Of a stretch of 64,000 bases of DNA, positions 1-9,673 are shown one piece after another. The DNA comes from Symsagittifera roscoffensis (lineage: Eukaryota > Xenacoelomorpha > Acoela > Convolutidae), in assembly GCF_963678635.1 (NCBI RefSeq), contig NC_087066.1, positions 48,703,129-48,767,128 on the forward strand. Reading direction: 5' to 3'. Position numbers and translations under genes: made by a program. Each line of letters begins with the position of its first letter. Positions within the stretch are counted from its first letter, which is position 1. The notes under the pieces are model-generated. The model worked only from the letters and a program-made list of their open reading frames with translations. It ran no database searches and was not told the origin of the DNA.

Positions 1-1
1 T

Positions 2-2137
2 CAACCAGTCCACGCACTGGTGTCTACTCAAGTCTTCATGTGACACTCGCTCGAGACCCAAAGCTTCCGCCAACTCTTGTCTGCATACCAGGTCTTCCAA
101 GTCCAGCTCCGTTACCTTCTCCAGATATCTCGACCGACTGGTCTCAGCCGGTCTCTCCACCCTCTTGCTCTCCACCACTACCACCGAGGATACTACCGAA
201 CTCTGAGTTGTTGATGACGTTGCCTCCTCGGCCTCCATTGGTGCGGCACCTGGTAATCTGGTCCGTCTGCTCCTCGAGCTGTCTCTAGAATCGGCCGTCG
301 CTCCCAGTTGACTGGATAAAGTTCTTGAGTTAAAGAAAGGTGGATTTGGAGGTGGCCCGAATGTGAATTGGGCCGTCTCCAGCAATTCTGCCTCCAACGC
401 GCTTATGTGCCTTTGGAAGACATCATTCAACCATTCCACTACCCTAGGCCTGTCAAAGTGGATCCCGTCTGAGGATGCATCGTCGGGGAAAACAGATTGC
501 TCCATCTGCTCGGCTACGTCCAGTAATCCAACGGGAAGGACACTCCTTTGATGTATTTGCCTGATTATTTCGTTCAGGTTTCGCACCTTCGTGTTCATTT
601 CCATCGCGTGTTGGTCCGCCTTCATGTTGTAGGGAATGGTACACACCGTGAGAATGGCAGGATCCTTTTGAATCCGCAATTCCTCAAGGATGCAGCTCAT
701 CTTGTCATGTAGCTTCATCACCTGTCTGGACTCCCCCCTGGACACGTCATTCGTCCCGATCATTAGAGTCACCGTATATACTCTCGCCATCCCTAGCATC
801 TCAAGTGATGCCAATATCTGTGGCATCGCAGCTCCAGCGAAACTCAAGATCCCCGTTTGCCAATGTGATTGAATCCGGGTCAGCACCCGCAGCAGGCTGT
901 CCCCTACGATTAGGTGGACCGCCCCCTCTGGTACACGTGGCTGCGTGAGGTATTTCACCCAAGCCGCGTCAGGGAAGCAATCCCTCCTGACTCTTTGTGC
1001 CGTGCTCCAATCCATGCGATTGTGCCTGTGGTACCTGCCCTCCGTGTTCTTCTTGTAGCTTGAGATTACCACACTCCTGATCGGTTGCTCCCTCCACGTC
1101 GGGGGTAGCTCCACTCTTGCTGGACTCTCACGATTCCTTAGTTGTAGCCTCTCGTTCAATTCTTTCAGACGTGACCAGCTGCCGCTCACCTGACTGCTGC
1201 TCGGGGTTGAACTCGGGGTATACCCAGGCAGTGCGACGTCCATCAATGGACGTATCGGTTGTGTCTCTAGGCCACGCAGGGAGGACGTTGACTCAGTTGG
1301 TATCCATACCTCCAACCCCTCATTCATATGCTCCTGAGCCGCGCGGTCAAGGTTAAATCGTCCCATCGATCTGGGAGCTTCGTCCACCTCCATACGCGAC
1401 TCTGGTCTTGAGCCGGTAACCATTCGCTCCTTGGGCCTGGCTCCCTTTAGCATATCGAGCTCGCGTTGTCGTTGCTGGATTCTCTCAAGTTCCGACTTCA
1501 GCTGTTCACAATTCGCGGCATTCTCTCGCACCCTTTGTTCTTGCTGATGCTCGGCCTTCAGCATATCAAGTTCCCTCCGCGCTTGGTCCTTATCGACGAC
1601 CGCTTGATCTCTCTCCAGATTCGCCTGATCTCTCTCAAGCTTCGCTTGATCCCGATCGAGGTTCGCTTTGTTCCTCTCCCTCTGTGTCCTCTCAAGTTCT
1701 CTCTTCAGAGTGCTGAGGTCCGGATACGCTTCTCCCGTTTGTTGCGCTCGCGTCATCGATGGTATCTTACTCGTGCTCTGGCCCGCTGATCTTGCTGATG
1801 GTCTGATCGGTAGTGGGAACTCCCCTGCGCCATACTCGGTGTTGTTGCTCAAGCCAGGGTTCCTTGCCAAGTCGAATCCCTTCACTCCTCCATCCACATT
1901 CCAGGACAGCCATCTGGTTTGCTCTTGGTTGGATATTCCTTCAGTGGTGTAGCCGACCATTAGAACCGATTCGGTTGCAGACTCCCGGCTTTCGCCCTGC
2001 TCTTGCAATTGAAGGATGGCGTTCAGCATCACCGCCATTCTCTCATCCACTTGGGTGTAATCCAGATCCCTCAGGCGTCTGTATAGCTCATCAAGCGTGG
2101 GCTTCTTCAGAGCCGGACTTCCAAAATCGATCTGCCA
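2..2137 (-). CDS. Retrotransposon 3' ORF: coiled coil plus SGNH/GDSL-type hydrolase domain (partial)
   Basis: The minus frame is open for 712 codons from just after a TAA at 2140-2138 to the window edge. No start codon was fixed; the first in-frame Met is near codon 36, and a CAG acceptor-like site sits at 2134-2132. Codons ~139-232 are a charged coiled coil with heptads such as LERDQAN and LDRDQAK. The hydrolase follows with all four blocks: GDS (Ser codon 414, 896-898), a Gly in SFAGAAM (block II), GTND (Asn codon 463, 749-751) and DGIH (Asp 557, His 560). SGNH enzymes are esterases, lipases or acetylhydrolases using the Ser-Asp-His set; the substrate here is unknown. After the domain comes a Ser/Arg/Glu-rich tail that is still open. 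No stop in >2.1 kb and intact catalytic residues argue for past selection on the protein. Esterase domains are known in ORF1 of CR1 LINEs; here the domain is 3' of a gypsy pol. Confidence 0.87.
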
Positions 2138-2554
2138 TTATTTCTGGATGATCTGGCTCACGTACCAACTTGAGAACTACCTTACCACTTGAGAATTACC
2201 TTACCACTGTGGTCTAGAGAACTTCTTTTCTTTCAATTGAGTGCAGTTGGGTAGTCAATTTGACTTTACCAAATCAATCTGAAAATAACACTTGATTTTT
2301 AGACTAACATGCTATGTTCCTTAGCTAAAACCCCCCTGCCACTATAGTTAAAACCTTATCCTTCTCTTTCTACTAAAATAGTTCAATTGGAAGTTTTCTA
2401 AAAGCATGCAGATTCATTTTATGTTTTAGCACCATCAATCATTTAAAATTTAATTGTCATGCCAATCACCTTTAAGATCCTTTTACCTGTTCTGTACCCC
2501 AACACCTAACTCGAGATCCCTTTTTGCCCAACTCAAGACCCCCATGTACCTGAC
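2138..2554 (-). other. AT-rich spacer between macro ORF and SGNH ORF, possible intron
   Basis: About 415 bp with no usable frame and lower GC than the coding DNA on either side. In element orientation it begins with donor-like CAG/GTACAT (GT at 2549-2548), holds a second AG/GTAAAA near 2480, and ends at an acceptor-like GGCAG at 2132 just where the SGNH frame becomes readable. A near-duplicate GGTAAGGTARTTCTCAAGT motif occurs twice near 2165-2205. The pyrimidine tract before the acceptor is poor. It could be an intron used for a spliced 3' ORF message, or simply an untranslated spacer. Confidence 0.4.
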
Positions 2555-3544
2555 TTAGGCGATACTCAGGTAGTATTTCTTGTGCAGATGTAACATTATC
2601 TCCGTTTCCGCGAAAACCACGTGTAGGATAGCATATAGTTCCCTTGGGCTCAGTTTGCCCCTGTTCGGGTCGTAGACCGGCATTGAGACCTCTGTTATTC
2701 TTCTTTCGATCATGAAGTCCCGCATTTTCGCTAGTGCCAATATCACGTGTTCAGGATTGATCGTGTTCCTTTCGCTGACCCTCGTCACCAAGAAGCACAG
2801 GTATTTGCCTGGGACTTGTGCTACTGATGGTGAAAGCGCAGCCATTCCTCCCAGCCCCGGTCTCTGTCTAAACAGAAACTCCACGTTCTGATACTCTCTC
2901 TTGAAGTCGGCCTCCAGTCTTGATTTGAAACTCATGTCCGCCGTGATACAGATTGCGCTAGTCCTGTCTGACAGAATGAAGACACTATCCGTTATCAGGA
3001 TGTTTTCCGAGTATTCGTTTGGTATTTCAAACTTCGTTTTGAAATTCCGTCCTATGGTAGTAGGCTCAGCCTCCTCCCCATCTAGTTCCAGTCCGCTCGT
3101 TTCTCTCATTTCCCTGAGTTTCTTTATCATCAAATTTTCGGTGTGGGTAAGTCCTACCCCCACTCCCCGGACAAAAATATTTATCGACGTCCCCGTCGAT
3201 GGTGCTGGGTCCAAATTGTCTGGTGGAATCTCCAGCGGCCTGTCTGTTGCTGTCCAGCCGAAGAGGGGATTTTCCGTTTTCATGTGCTTTCCCGCTGATA
3301 CGTCAACTTGTTGTATGCATTGTCCTTCGTCGCCTCCGTTCTTGACATCGCGCATCCATTCTAATATCCTCAAGTTCGTATTCTCCCTTCTCTTTATCTC
3401 GCTCTGTTCCAAATCCGTCTCCCGTTCTGGTGTCGAATAGTCTTCCTGTGGGTAGTGTTCATTATCATTGATAATTTGCCATTCATCATCGGCTGCCAGT
3501 TCGCCTACACTTAGTAGCTCCTTGCTTAGGTCATCGGGCTGTAT
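2555..3544 (-). CDS. Macro-domain extension of pol, in frame after a TAG stop
   Basis: 329 residues in the same frame as the integrase ORF, separated from it only by TAG at 3547-3545. The first 44 codons (IQPDDLSKELL...) have no Met, so translation must come from readthrough or the TAG is a mutation. Residues ~1-170 are acidic and unassigned. Residues ~195-325 have macro-domain features: ICITADMSFKSRLEADF (the 'ADL..s.gla..f' segment), RPGLGGMAAL, GKYLCFLVTR (the strand 'kyi.yLvTk'), a helix starting after NPEHVILALAKMRDF, then MPVYDPNRGKLSPRELY (the 'lamP..g.g...l' segment) and a C-terminal strand MLHLHKKYYL. Macro domains bind ADP-ribose and some remove it from proteins. The usual Gly-rich GCG loop is replaced by DPNRG, so activity cannot be assumed. 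Ends at TAA 2557-2555. Confidence 0.76.
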   Translation of the reverse strand: MQPDDLSKELLSVGELAADDEWQIINDNEHYPQEDYSTPERETDLEQSEIKRRENTNLRILEWMRDVKNGGDEGQCIQQVDVSAGKHMKTENPLFGWTATDRPLEIPPDNLDPAPSTGTSINIFVRGVGVGLTHTENLMIKKLREMRETSGLELDGEEAEPTTIGRNFKTKFEIPNEYSENILITDSVFILSDRTSAICITADMSFKSRLEADFKREYQNVEFLFRQRPGLGGMAALSPSVAQVPGKYLCFLVTRVSERNTINPEHVILALAKMRDFMIERRITEVSMPVYDPNRGKLSPRELYAILHVVFAETEIMLHLHKKYYLSIA

Positions 3545-6379
3545 CTAATCAATCAGGAAATCGTCTCCGTACCTGTTGTACCTCATGCCTGTCCGTTTGC
3601 GATTGCCACTCCTTGTCCCCGCTGGTATTGACAAGTCTGGTTCTGTCCACTTAGGCACCTCACCTTGTTCCGGATCGTTCCAGTCTTCTTCCACAAAGGA
3701 TTCCGCCTCGGAGTCCGCTTCTATTTTTTCATTGTCGTCCAAACTCAAGTTCTCGTTGCCATCATTTTTCTCTCTGGTGCCTCTTTCTTTAACTTCACAC
3801 GCTGGCTCCACCAGTAGGTACTTAAGTCCCTCCATGTCCTTTGGTATACACCAGTCCTCTGGGGATGGGACATGAGGCTTCAGATTTTCATAATGTGCTG
3901 CTCGCCCAGTACTCAAGCGGTAGAACCGTCCTTGTTGATGTACTTCCGTTATCATGAATGGTCCTCTCCATTTCTTGAGTAGTTTCTTTGTCCCTTTGGG
4001 CGGTATGGCATTCTGGAAGACCCACACGTACTGGCCCACCTCATATGGCTTCGACTGTAATATCTTTTCATCATATTTCTTGCGCTGTCTCATTTGTGCT
4101 TGCGCAGTGTTCCTCCTGCATAGCTCGTTTAGTTCCTGCTGTCTCCTGATCGCTTCTTTCACGCAAGCTTGAGGCGACGTCCTCTTCCCTTCGTATTCCG
4201 GGTAAAAGAATGTCAGGGGCATTGCTCTCTCCCTGCCCGTCAACATCATGAAAGGACTGCTGCCCGTTGTTGAGTGTTGCGTACTGTTGTACGCCCCTAC
4301 GACTTGCGGCAGATATTTATCCCAGTCTGTCATGTATCTTGAGCAGTATACCCTCAGCATGTTCACCAACGTTCTATTCTGTCTCTCTACCAGCCCGTTG
4401 GTCTGAGGACGGTAAGTCGTTGAGTGTGCTTGAGCAATGTGTGACCTCTTCATTAATTCTTTGGTCAAATCCCCCCCAAAGGCCTTGCCGTTGTCTGACT
4501 GAAAAGTCATTGGACAACCATACCTCGATATCCAATGAGTTATCAGGTGGTCACAAGTCTCCTCTGCCGAGGCTGTTTGACACGGCACTGCTTCTGCCAA
4601 CTTTGTGAAGTGGTCTATTATAACCAGTATCTGGTTATACCCCGACTCCGCCATGCAGATCTTTTGATGGTCTATCTGCACCACTTCATTAAATTCTGAG
4701 CTTTCAACCGACTTGAATGGGAATTTCATCTTCCTTGGGTCTTTTCCTTGCAGGCATGCCAGGCATGCATTCACCCATCTCTCGCAAGCTTTCCTCAATC
4801 CTGGCCAATCAAACCTGTGAAGTATTCTTTGTTGCACCTTGTCTATCCCCTGGTGCCCCATCTGGTCGTGCGATCTGAATAACACCTCTGTCTGATACAA
4901 TTGTGGTAATATGATGAGGTTGTGCTTGTGTAATATCTTCTCCTCATCTTTTCTCTTGCACGCTACCACCCCGTCAGCTGTGTGATAGAGTAAATCTTTC
5001 TTCTCTTTGTAGAACTGGCTCAAGATCTTGTAGCTGTCTTCTTCGAGTTCCCCTTTCTCCTTGGACCCCGTCCGGATCCATTTGGAGAGGTTACTTGTCA
5101 TCTTTTCATTCTTTTGGGCTCTTATCAGGTCCGACAGCCTATATCTCGCCTTGACATGTTCCTTTAATGCCATGATCTGTCCATTCATTTCCCCAGGGTT
5201 GTGGATGTCATCATTCAGCTTCACGCATATTATCCTCTTCACGATCTTCATATCGTCTTCTGGCACCAGATTTGTTCTGACATTTGAGTTGCATGATAGT
5301 TCCCTGAATGATTTCCTCGAAACTGCAATTCTTTCAAGTTTTTCACCTCCTCGTACTTCTTGTACGTCCAAAGTGTACGTTCCTGAGCATGGATCTGTTT
5401 GTAATTCCCTGTCGCGGTGTCTAATCTTCTCTTCCGCCAATATCATGCATAGACAATCCTGATTGTCGCTGCTCTCATCCGAGTCCTCATTCCATAGTTC
5501 ACACTCCCCGGACAAATTTCCTTCTTCAGTATCCTCTTCCTCCGTGGACGTGGACCTTTCCCCGGACTCTTGACCCTGTCCCAGGTATTCAGCTTCTTCC
5601 TTGAACGCCACTTTCTTTTTCCTAACCCGAGTCTGTTCAAGTATGTCGTCAGGGATTTTTTCAACCAGTGACTGCATGACTTCTTTCCCATCAGGGTTAG
5701 TCACCTTCGAGGTGTTTTTATCACTAACTATCTCGCTCCTTCGCAGTATTGTGACCTCCTGTTCCTCCTTACCCTTTTTTTGGATCACGTGTTTACCATC
5801 TGCTAGTTTCTCGAGTAACCTCATTAAGTCATCATCTATTTGTGCATCTCCCGTTTCTACCTGGTTAAGATCATAGCCTTTTGCCTTGAGCGTCTCCCTC
5901 ACAATCTTTGACTTGAGTATTATCCCTATCGGCATCCCTCGGTTCTTCTTCAAGATTGTTTTCTCCGGAGGTTCTTTTGGTAATTCGGGGTGATCTTCTA
6001 TTGGTTTGCCTGATTTGTCTAGCCATCTCGTGAGTGGAAGACTGTCGTACGTTTCCTTATCCATGAAGGAGAAGCCATCCTTTATTTCAGGTCTATCTGC
6101 CTCCCTCTGTTCTTGTCTCTCGTAGAACTCCGTCTTCTTACTCAAGCTGTCAGCGTTTTGATGTTTGTCTCGTGTTCTATGCTCAATTATCATGTTGTAC
6201 CCATCCAGGCGAACTATCCACCTCCCAATGTAACTTTGGTCCATTGAGTACGTCTTCAGCCAGCTTAGTGCACTGTTGTCGACTCGCAGCTTGAATGGCT
6301 CGCTGCCTAGGTATGCTCTATATTTCTCGACAAAGGTAACCAGAGCGAACATCTCTGCTTTCGGTGCCCCGTAATTCAT
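3545..6379 (-). CDS. pol: Pol C-terminal part: RNase H end, integrase
   Basis: 944-residue open frame starting inside RNase H. A 1-nt frameshift near 6390 separates it from RT. Residues ~1-80 finish RNase H (LRVDNSALSWL, then EHRTRDKHQNADSLSK). A ~370-residue linker follows, very acidic in places, which is long for gypsy elements. The integrase zinc finger is HHCC (SHDQMGHQG ... NACLACLQGK). The catalytic core shows D (VQIDHQKI), D (FQSDNGKAF) and E (RPQTNGLVERQNRTL), the DDE triad. The tail carries a GPF motif (KKWRGPFMI), as in the GPY/F module, and then an acidic C-terminus ending NRYGDDFLID before TAG. Cuts and joins element cDNA into host DNA in the nucleus. The start was not chosen, since the frame is entered from RT by translation of pol. 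Confidence 0.93.
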   Translation of the reverse strand: MNYGAPKAEMFALVTFVEKYRAYLGSEPFKLRVDNSALSWLKTYSMDQSYIGRWIVRLDGYNMIIEHRTRDKHQNADSLSKKTEFYERQEQREADRPEIKDGFSFMDKETYDSLPLTRWLDKSGKPIEDHPELPKEPPEKTILKKNRGMPIGIILKSKIVRETLKAKGYDLNQVETGDAQIDDDLMRLLEKLADGKHVIQKKGKEEQEVTILRRSEIVSDKNTSKVTNPDGKEVMQSLVEKIPDDILEQTRVRKKKVAFKEEAEYLGQGQESGERSTSTEEEDTEEGNLSGECELWNEDSDESSDNQDCLCMILAEEKIRHRDRELQTDPCSGTYTLDVQEVRGGEKLERIAVSRKSFRELSCNSNVRTNLVPEDDMKIVKRIICVKLNDDIHNPGEMNGQIMALKEHVKARYRLSDLIRAQKNEKMTSNLSKWIRTGSKEKGELEEDSYKILSQFYKEKKDLLYHTADGVVACKRKDEEKILHKHNLIILPQLYQTEVLFRSHDQMGHQGIDKVQQRILHRFDWPGLRKACERWVNACLACLQGKDPRKMKFPFKSVESSEFNEVVQIDHQKICMAESGYNQILVIIDHFTKLAEAVPCQTASAEETCDHLITHWISRYGCPMTFQSDNGKAFGGDLTKELMKRSHIAQAHSTTYRPQTNGLVERQNRTLVNMLRVYCSRYMTDWDKYLPQVVGAYNSTQHSTTGSSPFMMLTGRERAMPLTFFYPEYEGKRTSPQACVKEAIRRQQELNELCRRNTAQAQMRQRKKYDEKILQSKPYEVGQYVWVFQNAIPPKGTKKLLKKWRGPFMITEVHQQGRFYRLSTGRAAHYENLKPHVPSPEDWCIPKDMEGLKYLLVEPACEVKERGTREKNDGNENLSLDDNEKIEADSEAESFVEEDWNDPEQGEVPKWTEPDLSIPAGTRSGNRKRTGMRYNRYGDDFLID

Positions 6380-7577
6380 CTCCGTGTCACTTAAGACTTT
6401 GATACCCGTACGCTATTGGTCTCAAGACTGTTTTCCCGTTCCATTCTTGTTCCTGATGGAGAATTCCAGAAATAGCTACTACCGACGCGTCCGTATCCAA
6501 CACGTTCATCCCTTTTTACGTTGGCATCCCCAACAACGGTGCCTCGCACAACTCTTTCTTTGATTCTTCTGCTGCGTTGTTCCACGTGAACTTCTTGCCT
6601 TTGTGTCTCATTAACTGTTGCATCGGGTATACTTTGTCCGCATATCCCTTGATGAATTCCCTGTAGTATTTCGCAAAACCCAGGAAGCTTATCAACTGAT
6701 GTTCCGTTTTCGGCGATTTCTAAGTTAGAACTGCTTCCACTGCATCTGGATCCGATCTGATGCCATGCCTGTCCACCATTCTGCCCAAGTAATTTATTGA
6801 ATCCTTGAGTATCTCGCACTTTGACGGTTTACACTTTAGCCCTGACCTCTTCATACATGCAAACACCTCGTCCAGTCGCTCGATATGGTCTTCAAGTGTG
6901 GGCGTTGCTATTACCACGTCATCCACATAGCACATAATCAGATTGCCGTACTTCTTTGTCACTCCTATCAGTGCATGTGCCATCAACCGTTGAAAATTGG
7001 CTGTGGCATTGCAAAGGCCAAACGGCACCCGTTTCCATTGAAACAGCCCCAACTCGCAAGCGAACCTTGTTTTGTCCCTGTCCTGCTTCCTCAGCGGGAC
7101 TTGCCAGAAGGCCGAACCTAAATCAAGAGTCGTAAAAAACTTTGCATCACCTAACTTCGAGAGGCTCTCATCAATCCTAGGTATGGGATAAGCATCCTTC
7201 ACCGTGACGGAGTTCAGGTATCGAAAGACACAACAAAACCTCAATTGGTCGCATTTCTTTTTGGCCATCACTACTCCACACGCCCACGGTGATTTGGATG
7301 GTTCTATCATATCATACTCTAGTAGCGTTTCGATCTCTTTTCTACACGCATCCGATTTGTGTGGGGTCATGCGCCTCGCCCCCTCCCTGTGCGGTACCGC
7401 ATTCTCCTCAAGTTCTATTTCTTGCTCAACAAAACTACAACACCCGATGTCTGCCTTATGTCTCGAAACAACTTCCTCTTTCCGCTCTAATACGTCCTTG
7501 ATGGCTTCGAGCTGTTCGTCCGTTATCTTGCCTCTCAAGTGTTCGATCTCCCGCTGGATCGGTTTATCAGTTTGCAT
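6380..7577 (-). pseudogene. pol: Pol reverse transcriptase and RNase H start, broken
   Basis: RT is readable from 7577 (QTDKPIQREIEHLRGKI) to 6723. Seen in order: RFCCVFRYLNSVTVKDAYP, PRIDESLSKLGDAKFFTTLDL (the 'fstlDl' Asp), WKRVPFGLCNATANFQRLM, and the catalytic CYVDDVV box. A TAG at 6722-6720 sits where a Trp codon (TGG) is expected by context. The same frame then reads on through the connection (SFLGFAKYYREFIKGYA) to a second stop, TAA at 6518-6516, just before the RNase H start (MNVLDTDAS). An extra base near 6390 moves the rest of RNase H into the next frame. Copies element RNA to DNA in the cytoplasmic particle. All catalytic Asp residues are intact, so inactivation comes only from these point lesions. 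Confidence 0.92.
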
Positions 7578-8017
7578 TTAATCGAGTGTGGGCCGTTCCG
7601 GAAAGTTCGAACAGCTCGATAGCCCATCGTCCGTCTCTGACTTTAGTGATTTCACAAGACCTGATGAACCTTTTATTTTCTTCACTTGTCTCAAGATTCA
7701 AATTTTGTCCCTATGATTTGTACAATCAACGACTTCATTTTGTTTTGAATTTTCAGTCATTTCATATCAAGTTTTAACGGGTAAAGCATATCCCAGCTTC
7801 CTCCCCCTCTGTATCGTGATGAGTATATCAAGAGTATTCAACAAGACACTGACGCAGAGACTCTTGGTTATCGAGAAGGATCTTCCTAAAACAGCAGCAC
7901 TTTGACTATTAGGTTTCGGGACTATGCATACTTGCTTCTTGTCACTTAGTTCATTGTAGTTTTTCATTCGCAAGCTTACGATTTCCGCTTCGTTCGCCTT
8001 TAGCCTCACCCTCCTAC
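7578..8017 (-). pseudogene. pol: Pol segment between protease and RT, with three in-frame stops
   Basis: This connects protease to RT in the RT frame: 63 codons lie between TGA 7769-7767 and the RT ORF, a multiple of three, and further stops occur at TGA 7700-7698 and TAA 7580-7578. The upstream part (RRVRLKANEAEIVSLRM ... KQVCIVPKP ... LNTLDILITIQRGRKLGYAL) is a beta-rich segment found between protease and RT in this kind of gypsy pol. The protease is in another frame; the switch falls at a run of eight T (A on the coding strand) at 8034-8041. Confidence 0.75.
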
Positions 8018-9166
8018 TCAAGAAAACCGGTGCTTTTTTTTCGCTATTATTAAATTTACCGGTTTAATTGCGTACCTTCTATCCGGGTTTCTTATCCTGA
8101 ACATCGCATTGTTTAAATCAATTGTTACGCCGAAGTTCCTGATGAAGTCCCTGCCTAAAATGAATTGGTCAGACTCATCTAGGTTTTCTACTACAAGAAA
8201 GCTCATCCACAGATTGCGTTCCCCCAGATTTAGGGCAATTATCGGTGTTCTGCCTAGCACCCGCAGCGCCCCTTTGTTAGCAGCTGACAACCGTATTCTC
8301 GAGTCTATCAAGTCATTTTTGTTAAAGCCCATTCGCTCCCAAGTTTCGATTGGTATTACACTCAAGACCGCACCAGTATCGAGTAACCCACGCAAGTGAG
8401 TTTTCTTGCCACGTATGTCCAGCACATGTGCTGATACGTCTGCCTCTGTTCCAATGTGCATTGCAGCTTCCTCCAGCATGGCACAGTGTCCAATCGATCT
8501 CACCTTTAATTCTTCTCTGCCCACGTAGATCTGTCCCACTAGATCTTCATCACATGTTATCATTGTTTTCGTGTAGATGTTTATCCCATCTATATTCAAC
8601 ATCACCTCATGTGGACCATAAGCTTCTGTATATCTGTTGTCCACACGGATCGACTTGCTGCCACCTCTCGTGAGTAGCGCCCTCAAAGCTCTAGATGTCG
8701 TCTGTGGGCTTATCGCACTCAGGTAGTCTGCGTATACGTCAATGTGCATTACTGTCTGGTCGCTGGGTTCACTTAAGTTCCTTGTCTATTCATGTCCACC
8801 TACAGTGATTATCGACATTATCCTGGCTCCGATTTTCGTTATGCCAAATGGCTTTCCTGTCACCATTTTCAGAGTGTTGCAATTTCCACTCTTTGTCGAC
8901 CCTGTTACAGCTTCTGGCACTGGCACCGAGCAACTTAGCGTCTCGTTCAATATCTGTCTGTCGATCTCTTGCTTCAACCGTTGCTCTATTTCCTTTGTTG
9001 CTAGGTCCTGTTTCACCTTGTTGATCGCCTCTGACGCCGCTTTCTCATAATTTATCTCTAGGGCGTTCTTGGCCGTGGCCTCTATCGAATTGTTAGCCTG
9101 CGTTACCGCCTTCACTGTCTTCGTTGGCAGTTCCGTACTCGGTGCTTCTAAGTTTTTTTGCTTCAA
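8018..9166 (-). pseudogene. Retropepsin-type aspartic protease with upstream linker
   Basis: The frame 9166 to 8018 is continuous except for one TAG at 8788-8786. The first part (~125 residues, EATAKNALEINYEKAASEA...) is helical and charged, a linker after nucleocapsid. The protease carries HLRGLLDTGAVLSVIP, with catalytic Asp-Thr-Gly, and ends with FILGRDFIRNFGVTIDL, the 'iLG.dfl......id' flap/C-terminal segment of retropepsins. It matures Gag and Pol inside the particle. The frame changes at the A8 run (minus strand) at 8041-8034, giving a short false end KKKHRFS. The DTG core is intact, so only the stop and frameshift disable this copy. Confidence 0.87.
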
Positions 9167-9662
9167 ACTCGGTTTGTCTATTTCGCTGATTCTGCACCGC
9201 CGCTAATGCCAGTTTATGTTTGGGGTGACTCTGGTTCTTGACCGCCTCCCTAAACAAAGGACAATCCATCCTAAAGTCCCCTTCCTGATTGCAGAAGAAG
9301 CATCTTGCACCTATCTTGATGATTAAGCCACTATAGTACTCGTGTTCTTCCATCTGGCTCATGTCCTCCTCATCTGGTGCGTACCCCAGACTCTTCATGC
9401 CCTGCTTGTATTTTGTGCAATCTGCCACGTGATGATCAGCTGACCCGCAGTTCGCGCATGGTCTACGTTTGTCCATGTCATCTCTAGGCTTGTACCATGA
9501 CGACCTTTGTGGTTGGCTCCCCCCTTGCAGATTCCTGTTATCTGAATATGAGTACTTCTTGGGCTTCATTAGCATGTACTCTCTCGACTTCTGTCGCATC
9601 TCTTCTGGAGTCGGTGCACTGTCTTTCGACAATGTATAGTATGTTGCTAACATTGTTCTCAA
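9093..9662 (-). pseudogene. gag: Gag nucleocapsid region with zinc knuckles
   Basis: 189-residue frame. It follows the capsid frame across a 1-nt shift near 9700. It has a basic, Tyr/Arg-rich stretch (SYSDNRNLQGGSQPQRSSW) and then a canonical CCHC knuckle CANCGSADHHVADC (C-x2-C-x4-H-x4-C). A second knuckle, CFFCNQEGDFRMDC, has Asp where the His should be. Nucleocapsid binds and packages element RNA. The end is not natural: at the A7 run (9159-9153) the reading continues in the +1 frame into the protease linker, so gag and pol may have been one frame before decay, or joined by frameshifting. Confidence 0.83.
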
Positions 9663-9673
9663 GTCATCACTCT

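Noticed and set aside
1466-1789. Plus-strand ORF opposite the coiled coil
   Set aside because: It is the complement of the LERDQAN heptads in the SGNH ORF, whose minus frame is open for 712 codons with catalytic motifs.
6391-6819. 142-codon minus ORF overlapping the RT end
   Set aside because: The RT/RNase H protein continues in the other frame past the TAG; this frame has none of the conserved residues.
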